A DNA stretch of 63,623 nucleotides from Rhodothermia bacterium (GCA_030428385.1 JAUIDY010000021.1:1-63623), one strand, 5' to 3'; shown: positions 9,041 through 18,624, counted from the stretch's first letter. Notes: generated from the sequence alone by a model not told the origin. Numbers and translations are program-made.

Positions 9041-10579
9041 TTACAGATCCACCAGCACATCGCCCGTCATCTCTGTCGGGATTTTTTGCCCTAGTATCGT
9101 CAGAATGGTGGGGGCGATGTCGCCGAGTTTGCCGTCGCGGATCGGCCCGCCGAAGCCGTCTTTGATGATGAGGTGGGGCACCAGCGCCGTGGTGTGGGCG
9201 GTGTGCGGGCTGCCATCGGGGTTTTTGAGCTTGTCGGCGTTGCCATGATCGGCGATGATGGACACCGAGTAGCCATGTGCCAGCGCCGCTTCCACCACCA
9301 CTTTGGTCGCCGCATCCACGGCTTCCACGGCTTTCACCGCCGCCTCGAAGACGCCCGTGTGGCCCACCATGTCGGGGTTGGCGAAGTTGAGACACACAAA
9401 GTTGTATTTCTCCTCGGCGAGGGCCGCCGCACATTTTTCGGCGATGCCTGCGGCGCTCATCTCCGGCTGGAGATCGTAGGTCGGCACCTTCGGCGACGGC
9501 ACCAAAATGCGGTCCTCCCCCTCGAACGGCACTTCGCGCCCGCCACTGAAGAAATACGTGACGTGTGGGTATTTTTCCGTCTCGGCGATGCGGAGTTGCT
9601 TCCCGCCGTACGTGGCAATGACTTCACCCAGCGTGTTCGCCAGATCCTGTTTTTTAAACGCAATCGGGAACGGGAACGTCTTGTCGTACGGCGTCATGGT
9701 GACGTAGTGCAAATCTAGCCGCGATTCCCGCTCAAACCCGTCGAACTCATCCAGCATCAGCGCCCGGCTGATCTGCCGCGCCCGATCGGCCCGGAAGTTA
9801 AAGAAGATCACGGCATCGCCATCCTCAATGCGCGTCGAGGCCCCATCGGCGTAGTCGATACGGCGCGGCAGGATAAACTCGTCGGTGACATCGTCGTCGT
9901 AGCTGGCCTGGATGGCGGCTTCGGCGGAATCGAACACCGTGCCTTCGCCTTTTGTCAGCAGGTCGTAGGCCAGTTTGATGCGTTCCCAGCGGTTGTCGCG
10001 GTCCATCGCGTAGTAGCGCCCCACCACCGACACAAGGCGGCCCACGCCTACCTCGGCAGCTTTGGCCTCAAACTGTTTCGCGTAGTCCAGCGCCCCGTTC
10101 GGATCGGTGTCGCGTCCGTCGGTGAAGGCATGCACACACACCTTGTCGCCGTCCAGCCCCTCTTTTTGCGCGAGTTCGAGCAGGGCCCCTACATGGTTCA
10201 GGTGGCTGTGCACCCCGCCGTCCGAAAACAGCCCGAGCAGATGCAGCTTGGTGCCGTTCTGCTTGGCGTGTTGCACCGCGCCTGCCAGCACCTCGTTTCG
10301 GAAGAACGAGCCGTCCTCTACCGCCACATCGATTCGGGTGATGTCCTGATACACCACACGCCCCGCGCCGAGGTTCATATGCCCCACTTCCGAGTTGCCC
10401 ATCTGCCCGGCAGGCAACCCCACCGCTCGCCCGGACGCCTCCAGCGTGGCAAGCGGATAGGTTGCAAAAAGGTGGTCGAGAAACGGCTTCCGGGCGTGAT
10501 CAATGGCGCTGACCGAGGGGTCTTCGGCATTGCCATACCCGTCAAGAATAATCAGAATATGTCGTTTTGTGGTGTCCAT
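9041..10579 (-). CDS. gpmI: 2,3-bisphosphoglycerate-independent phosphoglycerate mutase
   Basis: A 512-aa cytoplasmic glycolytic enzyme that interconverts 3- and 2-phosphoglycerate. All alkaline-phosphatase-superfamily hallmarks are present: the N-terminal metal-binding ILDGYG, the phosphoserine motif MGNSEVGH (Ser near residue 63), DGRDTDP, GRYYAMDRD, FANPDMVGHTG and the C-terminal IADHGNAD. Length is normal for GpmI. It lies on the minus strand 37 bp downstream of nth and may share its transcript, although the two have unrelated roles. Confidence 0.97.
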   Translation of the reverse strand: MDTTKRHILIILDGYGNAEDPSVSAIDHARKPFLDHLFATYPLATLEASGRAVGLPAGQMGNSEVGHMNLGAGRVVYQDITRIDVAVEDGSFFRNEVLAGAVQHAKQNGTKLHLLGLFSDGGVHSHLNHVGALLELAQKEGLDGDKVCVHAFTDGRDTDPNGALDYAKQFEAKAAEVGVGRLVSVVGRYYAMDRDNRWERIKLAYDLLTKGEGTVFDSAEAAIQASYDDDVTDEFILPRRIDYADGASTRIEDGDAVIFFNFRADRARQISRALMLDEFDGFERESRLDLHYVTMTPYDKTFPFPIAFKKQDLANTLGEVIATYGGKQLRIAETEKYPHVTYFFSGGREVPFEGEDRILVPSPKVPTYDLQPEMSAAGIAEKCAAALAEEKYNFVCLNFANPDMVGHTGVFEAAVKAVEAVDAATKVVVEAALAHGYSVSIIADHGNADKLKNPDGSPHTAHTTALVPHLIIKDGFGGPIRDGKLGDIAPTILTILGQKIPTEMTGDVLVDL

Positions 10580-10616
10580 TGGATGTGGGTTGTGGGTATT
10601 TGCAGTTCCGTCGGGG

Positions 10617-11459
10617 TTAGTTCACCCGATAGTCTTTCACTTGCTTGGTGGTCCGCCCCGTTTTTGCCTCAAACACATTCATCGAGCCACAGGTGGGACA
10701 GGCGATTTGTTCAACGCCGTAGCGGTCGGTATGCGTCGCGGGTTTGTTGAAGTAACCGTCGTGGGTTTGGCAGTAGTAGCGGCCTTTTTTTGCGTCGAGT
10801 CCGTCCAGTGGTTCGGGCAACGCTTGGAGCCGCTCAAAATACACACACGCGGTTTGCAGCGGACATGGCTCACACTTCGGGCGGCGAGCCGTGCAGGTAT
10901 ATCGACCATGTAGAATGAGCAGGTGGTGCGCCTCGCCCCAATCGCCCTGCGGGATGTATCGCTTGAGTTGTTTCTCCACCTCCAGCGGCGTGGGCGCGTC
11001 TTTCGCCAGCCCGATGCGGTTTGCCACCCGAAACACATGCGTATCCACAGGCAACGCATCGACATCAAACGCCACGGATGCCACCACCTGCGCAGTTTTG
11101 CGCCCCACGCCGGGCAGCTTCATCAGTTGTTTGATCTCCTGCGGAATCGCCCCTTCAAAATCCTCGCATACCATCTGCGCCATCCCCACCAGATGCTTCG
11201 ACTTGTTATTCGGGTACGACACCGACCTGATGAACGGATAGACTTGCTCGGGCGTCGCTTCGGCGAGGGCTTCTACCGTGGGGAATGCTTCAAACAGCGC
11301 TGGCGTCACCTTGTTGACCCGGGCATCCGTGCACTGCGCCGAGAGAATCACCGCCACGATGAGTTCATACTCGGTGCCATAGTCGAGTTCGGTCTCCGGG
11401 CGCGGGATGGCTTCGCGGAGACGTTCCAGCACAAAAGAAGCGCGTTGGGTTCGGTTCAC
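10617..11459 (-). CDS. nth: Endonuclease III with C-terminal zinc-ribbon-like extension
   Basis: A base-excision-repair DNA glycosylase/AP lyase. I start it at the GTG at 11459 (VNRTQRASFVL). The longer frame would run through the divergent DUF4105 gene and read as arginine/glycine-rich non-coding sequence. The product is about 280 aa. The HhH motif with the catalytic lysine is LPGVGRKTA, and the catalytic aspartate is in PVDTH. The [4Fe-4S] cluster motif CTARRPKCEPCPLQTAC has the C-x6-C-x2-C-x5-C spacing. After it come about 70 extra residues containing CQTH and CPTC pairs, which look like a zinc ribbon not normally present in Nth. The divergent start is about 135 bp from the DUF4105 start. 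Confidence 0.93.
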   Translation of the reverse strand: MNRTQRASFVLERLREAIPRPETELDYGTEYELIVAVILSAQCTDARVNKVTPALFEAFPTVEALAEATPEQVYPFIRSVSYPNNKSKHLVGMAQMVCEDFEGAIPQEIKQLMKLPGVGRKTAQVVASVAFDVDALPVDTHVFRVANRIGLAKDAPTPLEVEKQLKRYIPQGDWGEAHHLLILHGRYTCTARRPKCEPCPLQTACVYFERLQALPEPLDGLDAKKGRYYCQTHDGYFNKPATHTDRYGVEQIACPTCGSMNVFEAKTGRTTKQVKDYRVN

Positions 11460-11594
11460 GGCGTAAACAGGCAACGGTTGGGTGCAGCGCCAAGTATAAC
11501 CATCGTCCAGCCGCGATGCCGTGTCGGGGCTTGAATCTTCCGGCAAATTAGCCGGTACGCTGGCATGTTTTTCCCCACCTTCTTCCCGGCCCCC

Positions 11595-12791
11595 ATGTCC
11601 TTCGCTCGCTGGCTGCCCCTGACTTTGCTGTTGGCCGTATTTCCCGCCTCTGTCTCGGCCCAGCGTAGCATCGATTCGCTCTCCGCCGAGGCCCAGGTTT
11701 CGCTGATTACCATTTTTCCAGGCGACGACGTGTATTCGTCGGTGGGCGGGCATAGTGCGTTGCGGGTGTATGATCCGCAGCAAGGGATTGATTGGGCGTT
11801 TAACTATGGCACCTTCGATTTCAGCAACCTGACTACGTTTATCCCGAACTTCCTGTATGGCAAGCTGGATTATTTACTCTCGGTCGGCTCGTACCCCCGC
11901 GCAGAGGACTATTACTGGGAGGTGGAACAGCGCCCCATCCTCGAACAGGTGTTGAACCTGACGGCTGAACAGCGAGAAGCTATTTTCCGCTACTTGCAGG
12001 AGAATGCCCGACCAGAAAACCGCACGTACCGCTACGACTTCTTCTATGACAACTGCTCTACCCGCATCCGCGATGTGCTGGAGCAAGCCCTCGGCGAGCA
12101 GGTGCGGTTTAACTGGGCTTCCGGGCCCCAACCCAGCTATCGCAAGCTGCTTGATGACCCCCTCGTCGATCAGCCGTGGCTCAATTTCGGGCTGGATGTG
12201 TTGCTGGGTTCTCCTGCCGACCAAACCACCACCGAGCGGCAGGCCACGTACCAACCCCTCGTCCTGATGCGTGCATTCGACCACGCCGAGGTAAACCCGG
12301 ACAGTGCCTGGATTCCGCTGGTCGCCCACACCGATACGGTAGCCTGGTCGGATGAACGGGGACATCCTCCGGCCCCGCTTCCCTGGCCTCAAATCGTCGG
12401 GTGGCTCCTCTTCGCGTTGGGTGTTGTGCTCTCCATCCGTCGCCTGCGCCAGCCTTCATCCAGTCGCTCCTGGTTCGATGCCGTCCTTTTTGGAGTTGCA
12501 GGGCTTGTGGGGGTGGCGGTGTTTTTTCTATGGGTGATCTCGGAGCACGCCGTCACCAAAACCAACCTCGATATGTTGTGGGCGTGGCCGACGCATCTTG
12601 TGGCTGCCGTTTTTCTACGCCGTAAAAAACCGCCCCGGTGGCTGGGCCCTTATTTTCTTCTCACAGCGATCGCCGCCCTTACGACCGTACTGGGTTGGCC
12701 CTTTTGGCCGTATCTCCACCCTGCAACGTTCCCGCTGGTGCTGCTGCTTGGCCTTCAGGCAGGGGTCTACTGGTTTAGGCACCGCCCATAA
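11595..12791 (+). CDS. DUF4105 (Lnb N-terminal periplasmic-like) membrane protein
   Basis: About 398 aa from the ATG at 11595, which begins a signal peptide ending SVSAQ; the ATG at 11565 only adds a short proline-rich leader. Residues 30-190 match the DUF4105 / lacto-N-biosidase chaperone-like periplasmic domain: the VYSSVGGHSALRV and WAFNYGTFDF stretches and a FYDNCSTRIRD motif with a conserved cysteine. The last ~150 residues form four or five hydrophobic segments. The family is common in Bacteroidota and is suspected to be a cysteine-peptidase-like fold, with no settled function. It is convergent with the pseudokinase gene, with a terminator between them. Confidence 0.85.
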   Translation: MSFARWLPLTLLLAVFPASVSAQRSIDSLSAEAQVSLITIFPGDDVYSSVGGHSALRVYDPQQGIDWAFNYGTFDFSNLTTFIPNFLYGKLDYLLSVGSYPRAEDYYWEVEQRPILEQVLNLTAEQREAIFRYLQENARPENRTYRYDFFYDNCSTRIRDVLEQALGEQVRFNWASGPQPSYRKLLDDPLVDQPWLNFGLDVLLGSPADQTTTERQATYQPLVLMRAFDHAEVNPDSAWIPLVAHTDTVAWSDERGHPPAPLPWPQIVGWLLFALGVVLSIRRLRQPSSSRSWFDAVLFGVAGLVGVAVFFLWVISEHAVTKTNLDMLWAWPTHLVAAVFLRRKKPPRWLGPYFLLTAIAALTTVLGWPFWPYLHPATFPLVLLLGLQAGVYWFRHRP

Positions 12792-12792
12792 C

Positions 12793-12826
12793 AAAAGGCG
12801 GAAGCCCGATTGCCGGACTTCCGCCT
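12793..12826 (-). terminator. Terminator for the pseudokinase-TonB gene
   Basis: Read on the minus strand, AGGCGGAAG and CTTCCGCCT flank a loop of about 13 nt, followed by TTTTG. It lies 24 bp beyond the stop of the fusion gene. Confidence 0.75.
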
Positions 12827-12849
12827 CAATAGAGATAGAAACAGATCGT

Positions 12850-15450
12850 CTAGTTCTGTTCCTTCTTGAACTCGACGAAGAGGGTATGGCGTACCTTTAC
12901 GGCCTCGCCGCCCACTTTCCCGGGCTCGAAACGAGACTCACTGATAACACGAACGGCTTCTTCATCACAGCCTGCGCCTAGCCCGCGAATCACTTCGGGA
13001 TCCTGCACGCGCCCGCGTTCATCCACGACAAACTGGACGTAGACACGGCCTTCCACATTCGACTGGTAGGCCACCTGCGGATAGCGCACCCGACGATGGA
13101 GGGCACCGAGGCCGCCAATCAGTTGCGGTTGCTCTTCAGCGACGATGTAGACGCCGTCCTGAACGACCTGCTGCGCTTGTTCTTGCTCCTGCACCTGCAC
13201 AGCCTGTGCGGCGAGGGCTTGCTGCGCATCGTCGATCTTTTGCACAACGTAGGCATCACCCGGCTTTTGTTCGAGCGCGTTTTCGTAGCTGGCAATCGCC
13301 GCGTTGTAGTTGCTCTGGCTCATGAACGTGTCGCCCTGGCCCCGGAAATACTGGTAACGCTGATCGCTCTGTTGTGCGTCCGAAACGGCCTCGTTGGCCC
13401 GGGCAATCCCGGCGAGGGCTTGCTGATCACCGGGTTTCAGGGAAAGCGCGCGTTCAAATTCAACCTTGGCTTCGGCGCACCGGCCATCGTCGCACAATTG
13501 GTTGCCCCGCTCGATCAGGCTCGCAAATTCATCGGCGGTTTCTTGTTCAGCGCGCTGGGTTTCAATGTCATCCAGGCGGTTGGCAGCGTAGCGGTCACCG
13601 GGGCGGTATTCCAGTGCTTCCCGGAACTTGCGCTCGGCTCCTTCGAGATCGCCAGCCCGCAGCAGCGCATCACCCTGATTGCGGTAGGTATCGTAAAGCT
13701 GATCCTGGATCTCTTGCGGATCCGGCAAGTCATTGGCTTCATCGGTTTGGGTATCGGTCCGTCCCGATGTAAAGGCCTCGCTCATGCGAGAGCTGGAAGC
13801 CTCCGCCATGCTCTGGGCGAGGGTATCGCTAGGATTAAACCCTACCGCTGCCGTAAACGCCCGGTTGGCTTCAGCAAAGAAGCGAACCGCTTCGCTCGTG
13901 TTACCGGCTTGCATCAGCGAATCCGCCGTATACATGCGCGTTTGGCCGAGGTCGACCTGCTGCTGGTATTCCGAGTTGCGCTGCTGATTAAGCCGTTGCT
14001 GGGTTTCATTCAAACGGGCTGTAAGATCATCATCGTTGCGCAAGGCAAGCGCCTGTTCGTATTCAGCCTGTGCACCTGCATAATCAGCCAAGGCATAGAG
14101 CGAGTCGCCCTTGGTCCGGTAGTATGAGAACCGACCGGCATCGCCATCCTGCATCACAAAGTAGCCTCCCACGAACGCAACCAACACGATGGCGGCCAGC
14201 GCTGCAAGGATGGGGAACCGCTTGCCACCCGGCAACCCTTTGGCTCCGAGACCCAGCACCGGTTCGCGGTCGGGGCTTTTTTGAGCGGGTGCCTTGGCGG
14301 GTACATCGGCGGCCTTCTTGGCTACCGCAGGCGCAGGAGTCTTTTTGGCCGTCTCGGTTTTGGCCGTCTTGCCTGCTGGTTTTGGCTTCTCTGTGCTGGC
14401 CTTGGGTGTTGCTTTGGCTGCCGTCGTTTCTTTCTTCGCCGGCGTCTTGGTTTCCTCGGCTTTGGCAGCTTCGTCGGCAGGCGCCTCTGCATCTGCTTTT
14501 TTCGCTCCCTCGCCCGGCACTGCTACCACGGTGGCCGCCGCCTTTTTCTCATCGCCTTCTTCGCGAACGGGCGCTTCTTCAATTTCTCCTTTCGACGCTT
14601 CAACCAGCAACTCGTGGAATTCCTTGATCTCGCGCGGACGATCAGCCGGTTCCATCGCCAAACCGGACAGAAGCACGCCACGCAGTTCTCCAGGCACACC
14701 GCCGAGATACTTGATAAGGTCTGGCACCGGATCCTCTTCTAGCCGCTCATAGGCTGCCGGAAGCTTATCGCCAGAAATCACATTATAGAGGGTGGCCGCA
14801 ACGCCATAAACATCCGTCCACGGGCCTTGAGGTCCTTCCGCGAGATATTGTTCAGGAGCGGCAAACCCGTCGTTGGCCAACAAATGCGTCTTTTCCAGCT
14901 TGCGGGCCAGGGCGGCATAGGCCGTCTGGAAATCAATCAGCAACGGCTGCCCGCTTTTGGCAAGGAAAATCGCCGAGGGCGTGATGCCGGCATGAATCAG
15001 TTCATGCTGATGCACTTCTTCGAGGCCGTCCAGCATCGGCACGATGATAGAAAGGGCCGTCTTTAAGGCCAGCTTTCCACCTTGCTGCTTCAGCACCGAG
15101 GCCAACATCGCCCCTGCGTGGTGCTCCAGCACCCTGTATGCCGTGTCGTTGGCCTGAAACTTCTCCAGTTCTTTGACCAAGCTGACATGTTCGATCTGGG
15201 CAAGCTTGTCCGCTTCGCTCAGAAATTCTTCCAAGCCATAATCGAACAACTCTTGCCCTTCATCGCAGACGAGCTGGGTGGTGCCTTCGGCGCGACGGGC
15301 CACCGTTTGCGGGAAAAATTCCTTAACGACGACCTGATCTTCCGTCATCAGGTTCCAGGCCTGGTAGGTCACCTCGAACGGACGCTCTTGGTCTAACACA
15401 CGACCGATAGCGTACCGATCCTCCAATACGGTTAAGCGTGGCAGAATCAT
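12850..15450 (-). CDS. Pseudokinase-TPR-TonB C-terminal fusion protein
   Basis: An 866-aa multidomain protein. Residues 1-285 are a eukaryotic-type Ser/Thr kinase fold of the VxIKEYFP subfamily: the beta3 lysine is kept (VVVKEFFP, Lys43) and APEQY and WTDVYG are present. The glycine loop is lost (VLDQERPFEVTY), HRD is HAG (153-155), the catalytic-loop Asn is Ala160 and DFG is DFQ (173-175). Catalysis is therefore unlikely. Residues 290-410 are an Ala/Lys/Pro/Thr-rich linker, 412-433 a single membrane helix, and 440-760 TPR repeats with GDSLYALADYAGAQAEYEQAL-type units. The last ~90 residues are a TonB C-terminal domain (VRYPQVAYQSNVEGRVYV, ESRFEPGKVGG). The predicted layout is a cytoplasmic sensor head with periplasmic TPR and TonB modules. 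It is monocistronic with its own terminator. Confidence 0.85.
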   Translation of the reverse strand: MILPRLTVLEDRYAIGRVLDQERPFEVTYQAWNLMTEDQVVVKEFFPQTVARRAEGTTQLVCDEGQELFDYGLEEFLSEADKLAQIEHVSLVKELEKFQANDTAYRVLEHHAGAMLASVLKQQGGKLALKTALSIIVPMLDGLEEVHQHELIHAGITPSAIFLAKSGQPLLIDFQTAYAALARKLEKTHLLANDGFAAPEQYLAEGPQGPWTDVYGVAATLYNVISGDKLPAAYERLEEDPVPDLIKYLGGVPGELRGVLLSGLAMEPADRPREIKEFHELLVEASKGEIEEAPVREEGDEKKAAATVVAVPGEGAKKADAEAPADEAAKAEETKTPAKKETTAAKATPKASTEKPKPAGKTAKTETAKKTPAPAVAKKAADVPAKAPAQKSPDREPVLGLGAKGLPGGKRFPILAALAAIVLVAFVGGYFVMQDGDAGRFSYYRTKGDSLYALADYAGAQAEYEQALALRNDDDLTARLNETQQRLNQQRNSEYQQQVDLGQTRMYTADSLMQAGNTSEAVRFFAEANRAFTAAVGFNPSDTLAQSMAEASSSRMSEAFTSGRTDTQTDEANDLPDPQEIQDQLYDTYRNQGDALLRAGDLEGAERKFREALEYRPGDRYAANRLDDIETQRAEQETADEFASLIERGNQLCDDGRCAEAKVEFERALSLKPGDQQALAGIARANEAVSDAQQSDQRYQYFRGQGDTFMSQSNYNAAIASYENALEQKPGDAYVVQKIDDAQQALAAQAVQVQEQEQAQQVVQDGVYIVAEEQPQLIGGLGALHRRVRYPQVAYQSNVEGRVYVQFVVDERGRVQDPEVIRGLGAGCDEEAVRVISESRFEPGKVGGEAVKVRHTLFVEFKKEQN

Positions 15451-15969
15451 CTTCTAAATCTGCTCCAGTGACAGTTAGCTACGAACACTCCTCTCATCAG
15501 AGACCCCACCTATATGCTTAATGAGGCAAGCAAAGGACGAAATACGTGATGGAGGGAAGGATGTCTATGGGTAAATAAGAAGCGGCCTAAGTATTGTCCA
15601 GGATTCGAAAATCTGCGGGTAGTATACAGATCCCGTCCGCTTCTTACAAGGTATCCATCAGCCTGTATCGACGCCCCGCCTCAATACTTAATCCGGTCTT
15701 TAAGTAACCGGGAGGCACATTGAGAACGTTTTTACCACATCGGTGCTAGAAACGTATCATTCCGATACAAAGCCTAACACTTTCGCGGAGAAAGGCGTTC
15801 GACAGTGCGGGTGAACCCTCGTTCGGGGGATAGGGCGAAAAAGATGCCAGAAGTGATTGACCAGACGTTAACGCGATGCGAATTAGTCGTGTGCAAGGCG
15901 AAATGACTTCCCCAAAATAACAAGACGCCACCTTCCTTTGGAAAATGGCGTCCTACTCATAACCGAAAG
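15451..15969. other. 519-bp gap without a recognisable gene
   Basis: This lies between the fusion-gene start and tRNA-Glu. The best short reading frame (61 codons near 15746-15931, minus) has no start context or familiar sequence. The part next to 15450 presumably holds the fusion gene's promoter. No long inverted repeat or RNA motif stands out. Confidence 0.5.
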
Positions 15970-16042
15970 TACCGCGTACGGGATTCGAACCCGTGTTACC
16001 GGCGTGAAAGGCCAGCGTCCTAGACCCCTAGACGAACGCGGC
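15970..16042 (-). tRNA. tRNA-Glu (anticodon TTC)
   Basis: On the minus strand the cloverleaf is complete: acceptor GCCGCGT / ACGCGGT, D arm, anticodon stem-loop CTGGC-CTTTCAC-GCCGG with anticodon TTC, and T arm with GGTTCGAATCC. CCA is not encoded. Confidence 0.95.
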
Positions 16043-16058
16043 AGGTATCAAACGGCGG

Positions 16059-16133
16059 GGTGACCGAGGGGACTTGAACCCCCGACCTCCAGGGCCACAA
16101 CCTGGCGCTCTAACCACCTGAGCTACGGTCACC
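16059..16133 (-). tRNA. tRNA-His (anticodon GTG)
   Basis: On the minus strand the acceptor stem is GTGACCG / CGGTCAC with the encoded extra 5' G opposite C73 that marks tRNA-His. The anticodon stem-loop is CCAGG-TTGTGGC-CCTGG (anticodon GTG), with a normal T arm. It lies 16 bp upstream of tRNA-Glu, so the two are probably co-transcribed. Confidence 0.95.
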
Positions 16134-16254
16134 GTGTAAAAAGGGCCAAGAAATTACTGTGCTACGCTGCTGAATGCAACCTCTCGTTTTTTTGTGGCGG
16201 TGAACTTTATGTGGATCAATCAGCACGAATGCCGGGCCGCTTCTGTTCCCTCGG

Positions 16255-18624
16255 CTATCGAATGACGGCCACCTTGCCATAAGCAGTCCCTTCTCCATTT
16301 TGCCCAATGGCCACCACCAGATACACACCGGAAGGTACAAGTTCCTGGTTCCGGTCCCGCCCATCCCAGCGTACCCGCCCCCCACGGGCCGAAAACTGGG
16401 TCACCACTTCGCCATGTGGAGCCATGATGCGGATCTCGGTTTCTTCCACCAAGCCGTCAATAAAAATGTCTGGAGTTGCCCCATCGGCAAAACGAACGGG
16501 ATTGGGATAGACCAGCAAGTCATCCGCTTGAAGCGCCGACGCCACCGCATCCCCTGTCCGGCTGAGTAACCCTCGGTCGGTGGCAAAAAAGACCTCGCCC
16601 GATTGGGGATTGACGTGTATTGCCACAATGGCATCTGAAAAAAGCGGCGTGTTGGCCGCCGTGAGCGGTTCACCTTCATCAAAGCCGCCTTCTATTTCTT
16701 CTACGAGATACGCCCCGTCGTCGGTCGCCATCCAAAGACGGTTGGCGGGATCGACGGCGATGTCATTGATGGGAAGGCTGTTTAACAAAAAGGGGTTCTC
16801 GCCGGAGACAAAGTTGGCACGCTGTGGCAGGATGGGAATGGCACTCGGATCTTGTGCCGCCACCCGACTGCTGATGATGTACGCAGGCCCGCGCTCCGTG
16901 CCGATCCAAATACGGCCTTCGCGGTCTTCGGCGAGTGCGTTTACCAAAATGCTGGGCAAGCCGGTCCCCTGCGAAGCGGTCTGATTAATAAATCGGCATT
17001 CATCATCACCGGGATCGGCGGGATCCAGCCCGGTATCCAGCACCAGCACGCCGCGTGTCAGTTCGAAGTTGCTCGGATCTACCACGATGATCCACTTCAT
17101 GCCGAAGGAATCGATGAGAATCGGACCCAGCGTGGTTGCAGCAGCCAACCCGTCGCATTGCAGCGGCGGCAACCCGTGCCACGTTCCATCAGGAAGCCGC
17201 ACATGAAGGGGCCGGGCCGCCTCGCGGTTGGACACCCACAGCGTGCCGTCAGGCTCACTGGCCAAGCCCGTCACCGGGACAAAGCTCACCCCGGCGGTTG
17301 ATAGCAGCGACGAATTAGCAACCCCATAGTTTGTCACGATGCCTTCGGGCGTTAGCTGCACGACCCCGTCGCCTCGGGACGCTGCCCACGTATTGCCCTG
17401 GTCATCCACATGCACCAGCCGGAAGCCGCTGCCTTCGAGTTCCTCTACAAAGGCGCGGGTATAATTTGTCCAGGAGCCTTCAGCCGAGAGTTGAAAGAAC
17501 CCACCGGCACTTCCCGCCCACAGGCTGCCATCCGGTGCATCGTCGAGGTCCGTAAACTGTCCGTCAAAGGGACCATCTGGTGTCACCCCGGTACGGATCA
17601 CCGTCCCGCTTCCATTCGTGGGCACCTCTATCTCAATAAGGGCCTGTTCCCCATCCCCGAGCCACACATCCCCGGCAGGCCCAACGACGATGCTGACCAA
17701 ATCGACAAATCCGTCCACAAGCGTGCGGGCATTATCGGCAGCGCGCAGGGCGTAGGCTTTAAACGGATCCACCATCAGGAGTTCATCTCCACTGACCGTA
17801 AACGAGGCCACCCGGCTCGTGGTCACGGAAAGAGGGGTGTAGCTTCCCTCCTCTTCTCGCACCACTAGGCCGCCTTCTGTACCCGCAAAGAGCCGACCTC
17901 CAAAAAACGCCACGGCGGTCACCACCTGGTTCTGCGTCCCAGGCGACGTGGGCAAACCTTCGTTTTCAATCACCCAGGCATTGGGCTCCTGCAGGTTTGG
18001 GGTAGACAAGGACGCGCGGGCTACGCCTCCTGCGGCGGCCACCCAAAATCCCGATCCGCCTTCCGGGACAGGTGCCACGATAACATCCTGCACCACGGTT
18101 GGCGAAGGAAGCGACGCAAACTGGGTATAGGTATCCCGCACTTCGCCTCGGGTGGGATCGAAGATGACGAGTCCAAAATCGGTGGCTACCAGCAACGAAT
18201 CGCCGTGGACCACCAGGCGGTTGATGGTTTTGTCGGGAAAACGTTCGTTGCGCGTAATATCAAAAAAGGTGCGGACGGTCCCGGTCGCCAATTCAATGCG
18301 GTCGAGCGCCCCGTCGCTATAGCCCACCCACACCGCCTCTCGGCGCGCATCGAAGGCGATGGACTGGGTTTGTACGCTGTGCAGACCTGTGACGGCAGTA
18401 TACCGCTCGAATACGCCCGTAGCCGGTTGGTAGGTGAACACCCCGCCTTCGGTGGCAGCCCAGATCGCATCGGCCGACGTGGCGAGGGCATTGACGGACC
18501 GCATCGAGGTGTAGGCTGTCCAGGTGTCCTGCGCACATAGGCGTCCGGACGAGCCCATCAGCACCGCCCCCATCAGGAGGGCTACCCGGGCATGCACGAC
18601 CAGAAAAGACAGCAACTGCTTCAT
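16255..18624 (-). CDS. porZ: PorZ-like T9SS beta-propeller protein
   Basis: About 789 aa from the ATG at 18624 (MKQLLSFL), giving a signal peptide ending RLCAQ; in-frame ATGs at 18651 and 18678 are alternatives. The mature protein opens with DTWTAYTSMRSVNALA and continues with repeated W-A-A/G-T-E/D-G-G-V propeller blades (IWAATEGGVF, LWAGSAGGFF, IWIGTERGPAYI), like two-component-regulator propellers. It closes with a type A sorting-like domain (LLVYPNPVRF, WDGRDRN, GVYLVV). This order and length match PorZ, the surface T9SS component that presents lipopolysaccharide to the PorU sortase. A generic secreted propeller protein is the alternative. It lies just downstream of ribH on the minus strand. 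Confidence 0.75.
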   Translation of the reverse strand: MKQLLSFLVVHARVALLMGAVLMGSSGRLCAQDTWTAYTSMRSVNALATSADAIWAATEGGVFTYQPATGVFERYTAVTGLHSVQTQSIAFDARREAVWVGYSDGALDRIELATGTVRTFFDITRNERFPDKTINRLVVHGDSLLVATDFGLVIFDPTRGEVRDTYTQFASLPSPTVVQDVIVAPVPEGGSGFWVAAAGGVARASLSTPNLQEPNAWVIENEGLPTSPGTQNQVVTAVAFFGGRLFAGTEGGLVVREEEGSYTPLSVTTSRVASFTVSGDELLMVDPFKAYALRAADNARTLVDGFVDLVSIVVGPAGDVWLGDGEQALIEIEVPTNGSGTVIRTGVTPDGPFDGQFTDLDDAPDGSLWAGSAGGFFQLSAEGSWTNYTRAFVEELEGSGFRLVHVDDQGNTWAASRGDGVVQLTPEGIVTNYGVANSSLLSTAGVSFVPVTGLASEPDGTLWVSNREAARPLHVRLPDGTWHGLPPLQCDGLAAATTLGPILIDSFGMKWIIVVDPSNFELTRGVLVLDTGLDPADPGDDECRFINQTASQGTGLPSILVNALAEDREGRIWIGTERGPAYIISSRVAAQDPSAIPILPQRANFVSGENPFLLNSLPINDIAVDPANRLWMATDDGAYLVEEIEGGFDEGEPLTAANTPLFSDAIVAIHVNPQSGEVFFATDRGLLSRTGDAVASALQADDLLVYPNPVRFADGATPDIFIDGLVEETEIRIMAPHGEVVTQFSARGGRVRWDGRDRNQELVPSGVYLVVAIGQNGEGTAYGKVAVIR

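Noticed and set aside
11460-11783. N-terminal extension of endonuclease III
   Set aside because: It overlaps the divergent DUF4105 start and reads as Gly/Arg/Gln-rich non-protein sequence; the GTG at 11459 gives a normal Nth N-terminus.
13096-14127. 343-codon plus-strand frame
   Set aside because: Antisense to the pseudokinase-TPR-TonB gene, explained by its codon bias.
15746-15931. 61-codon minus-strand frame in the gap before the tRNAs
   Set aside because: No start context, no conservation clue, Ser/Leu-rich.
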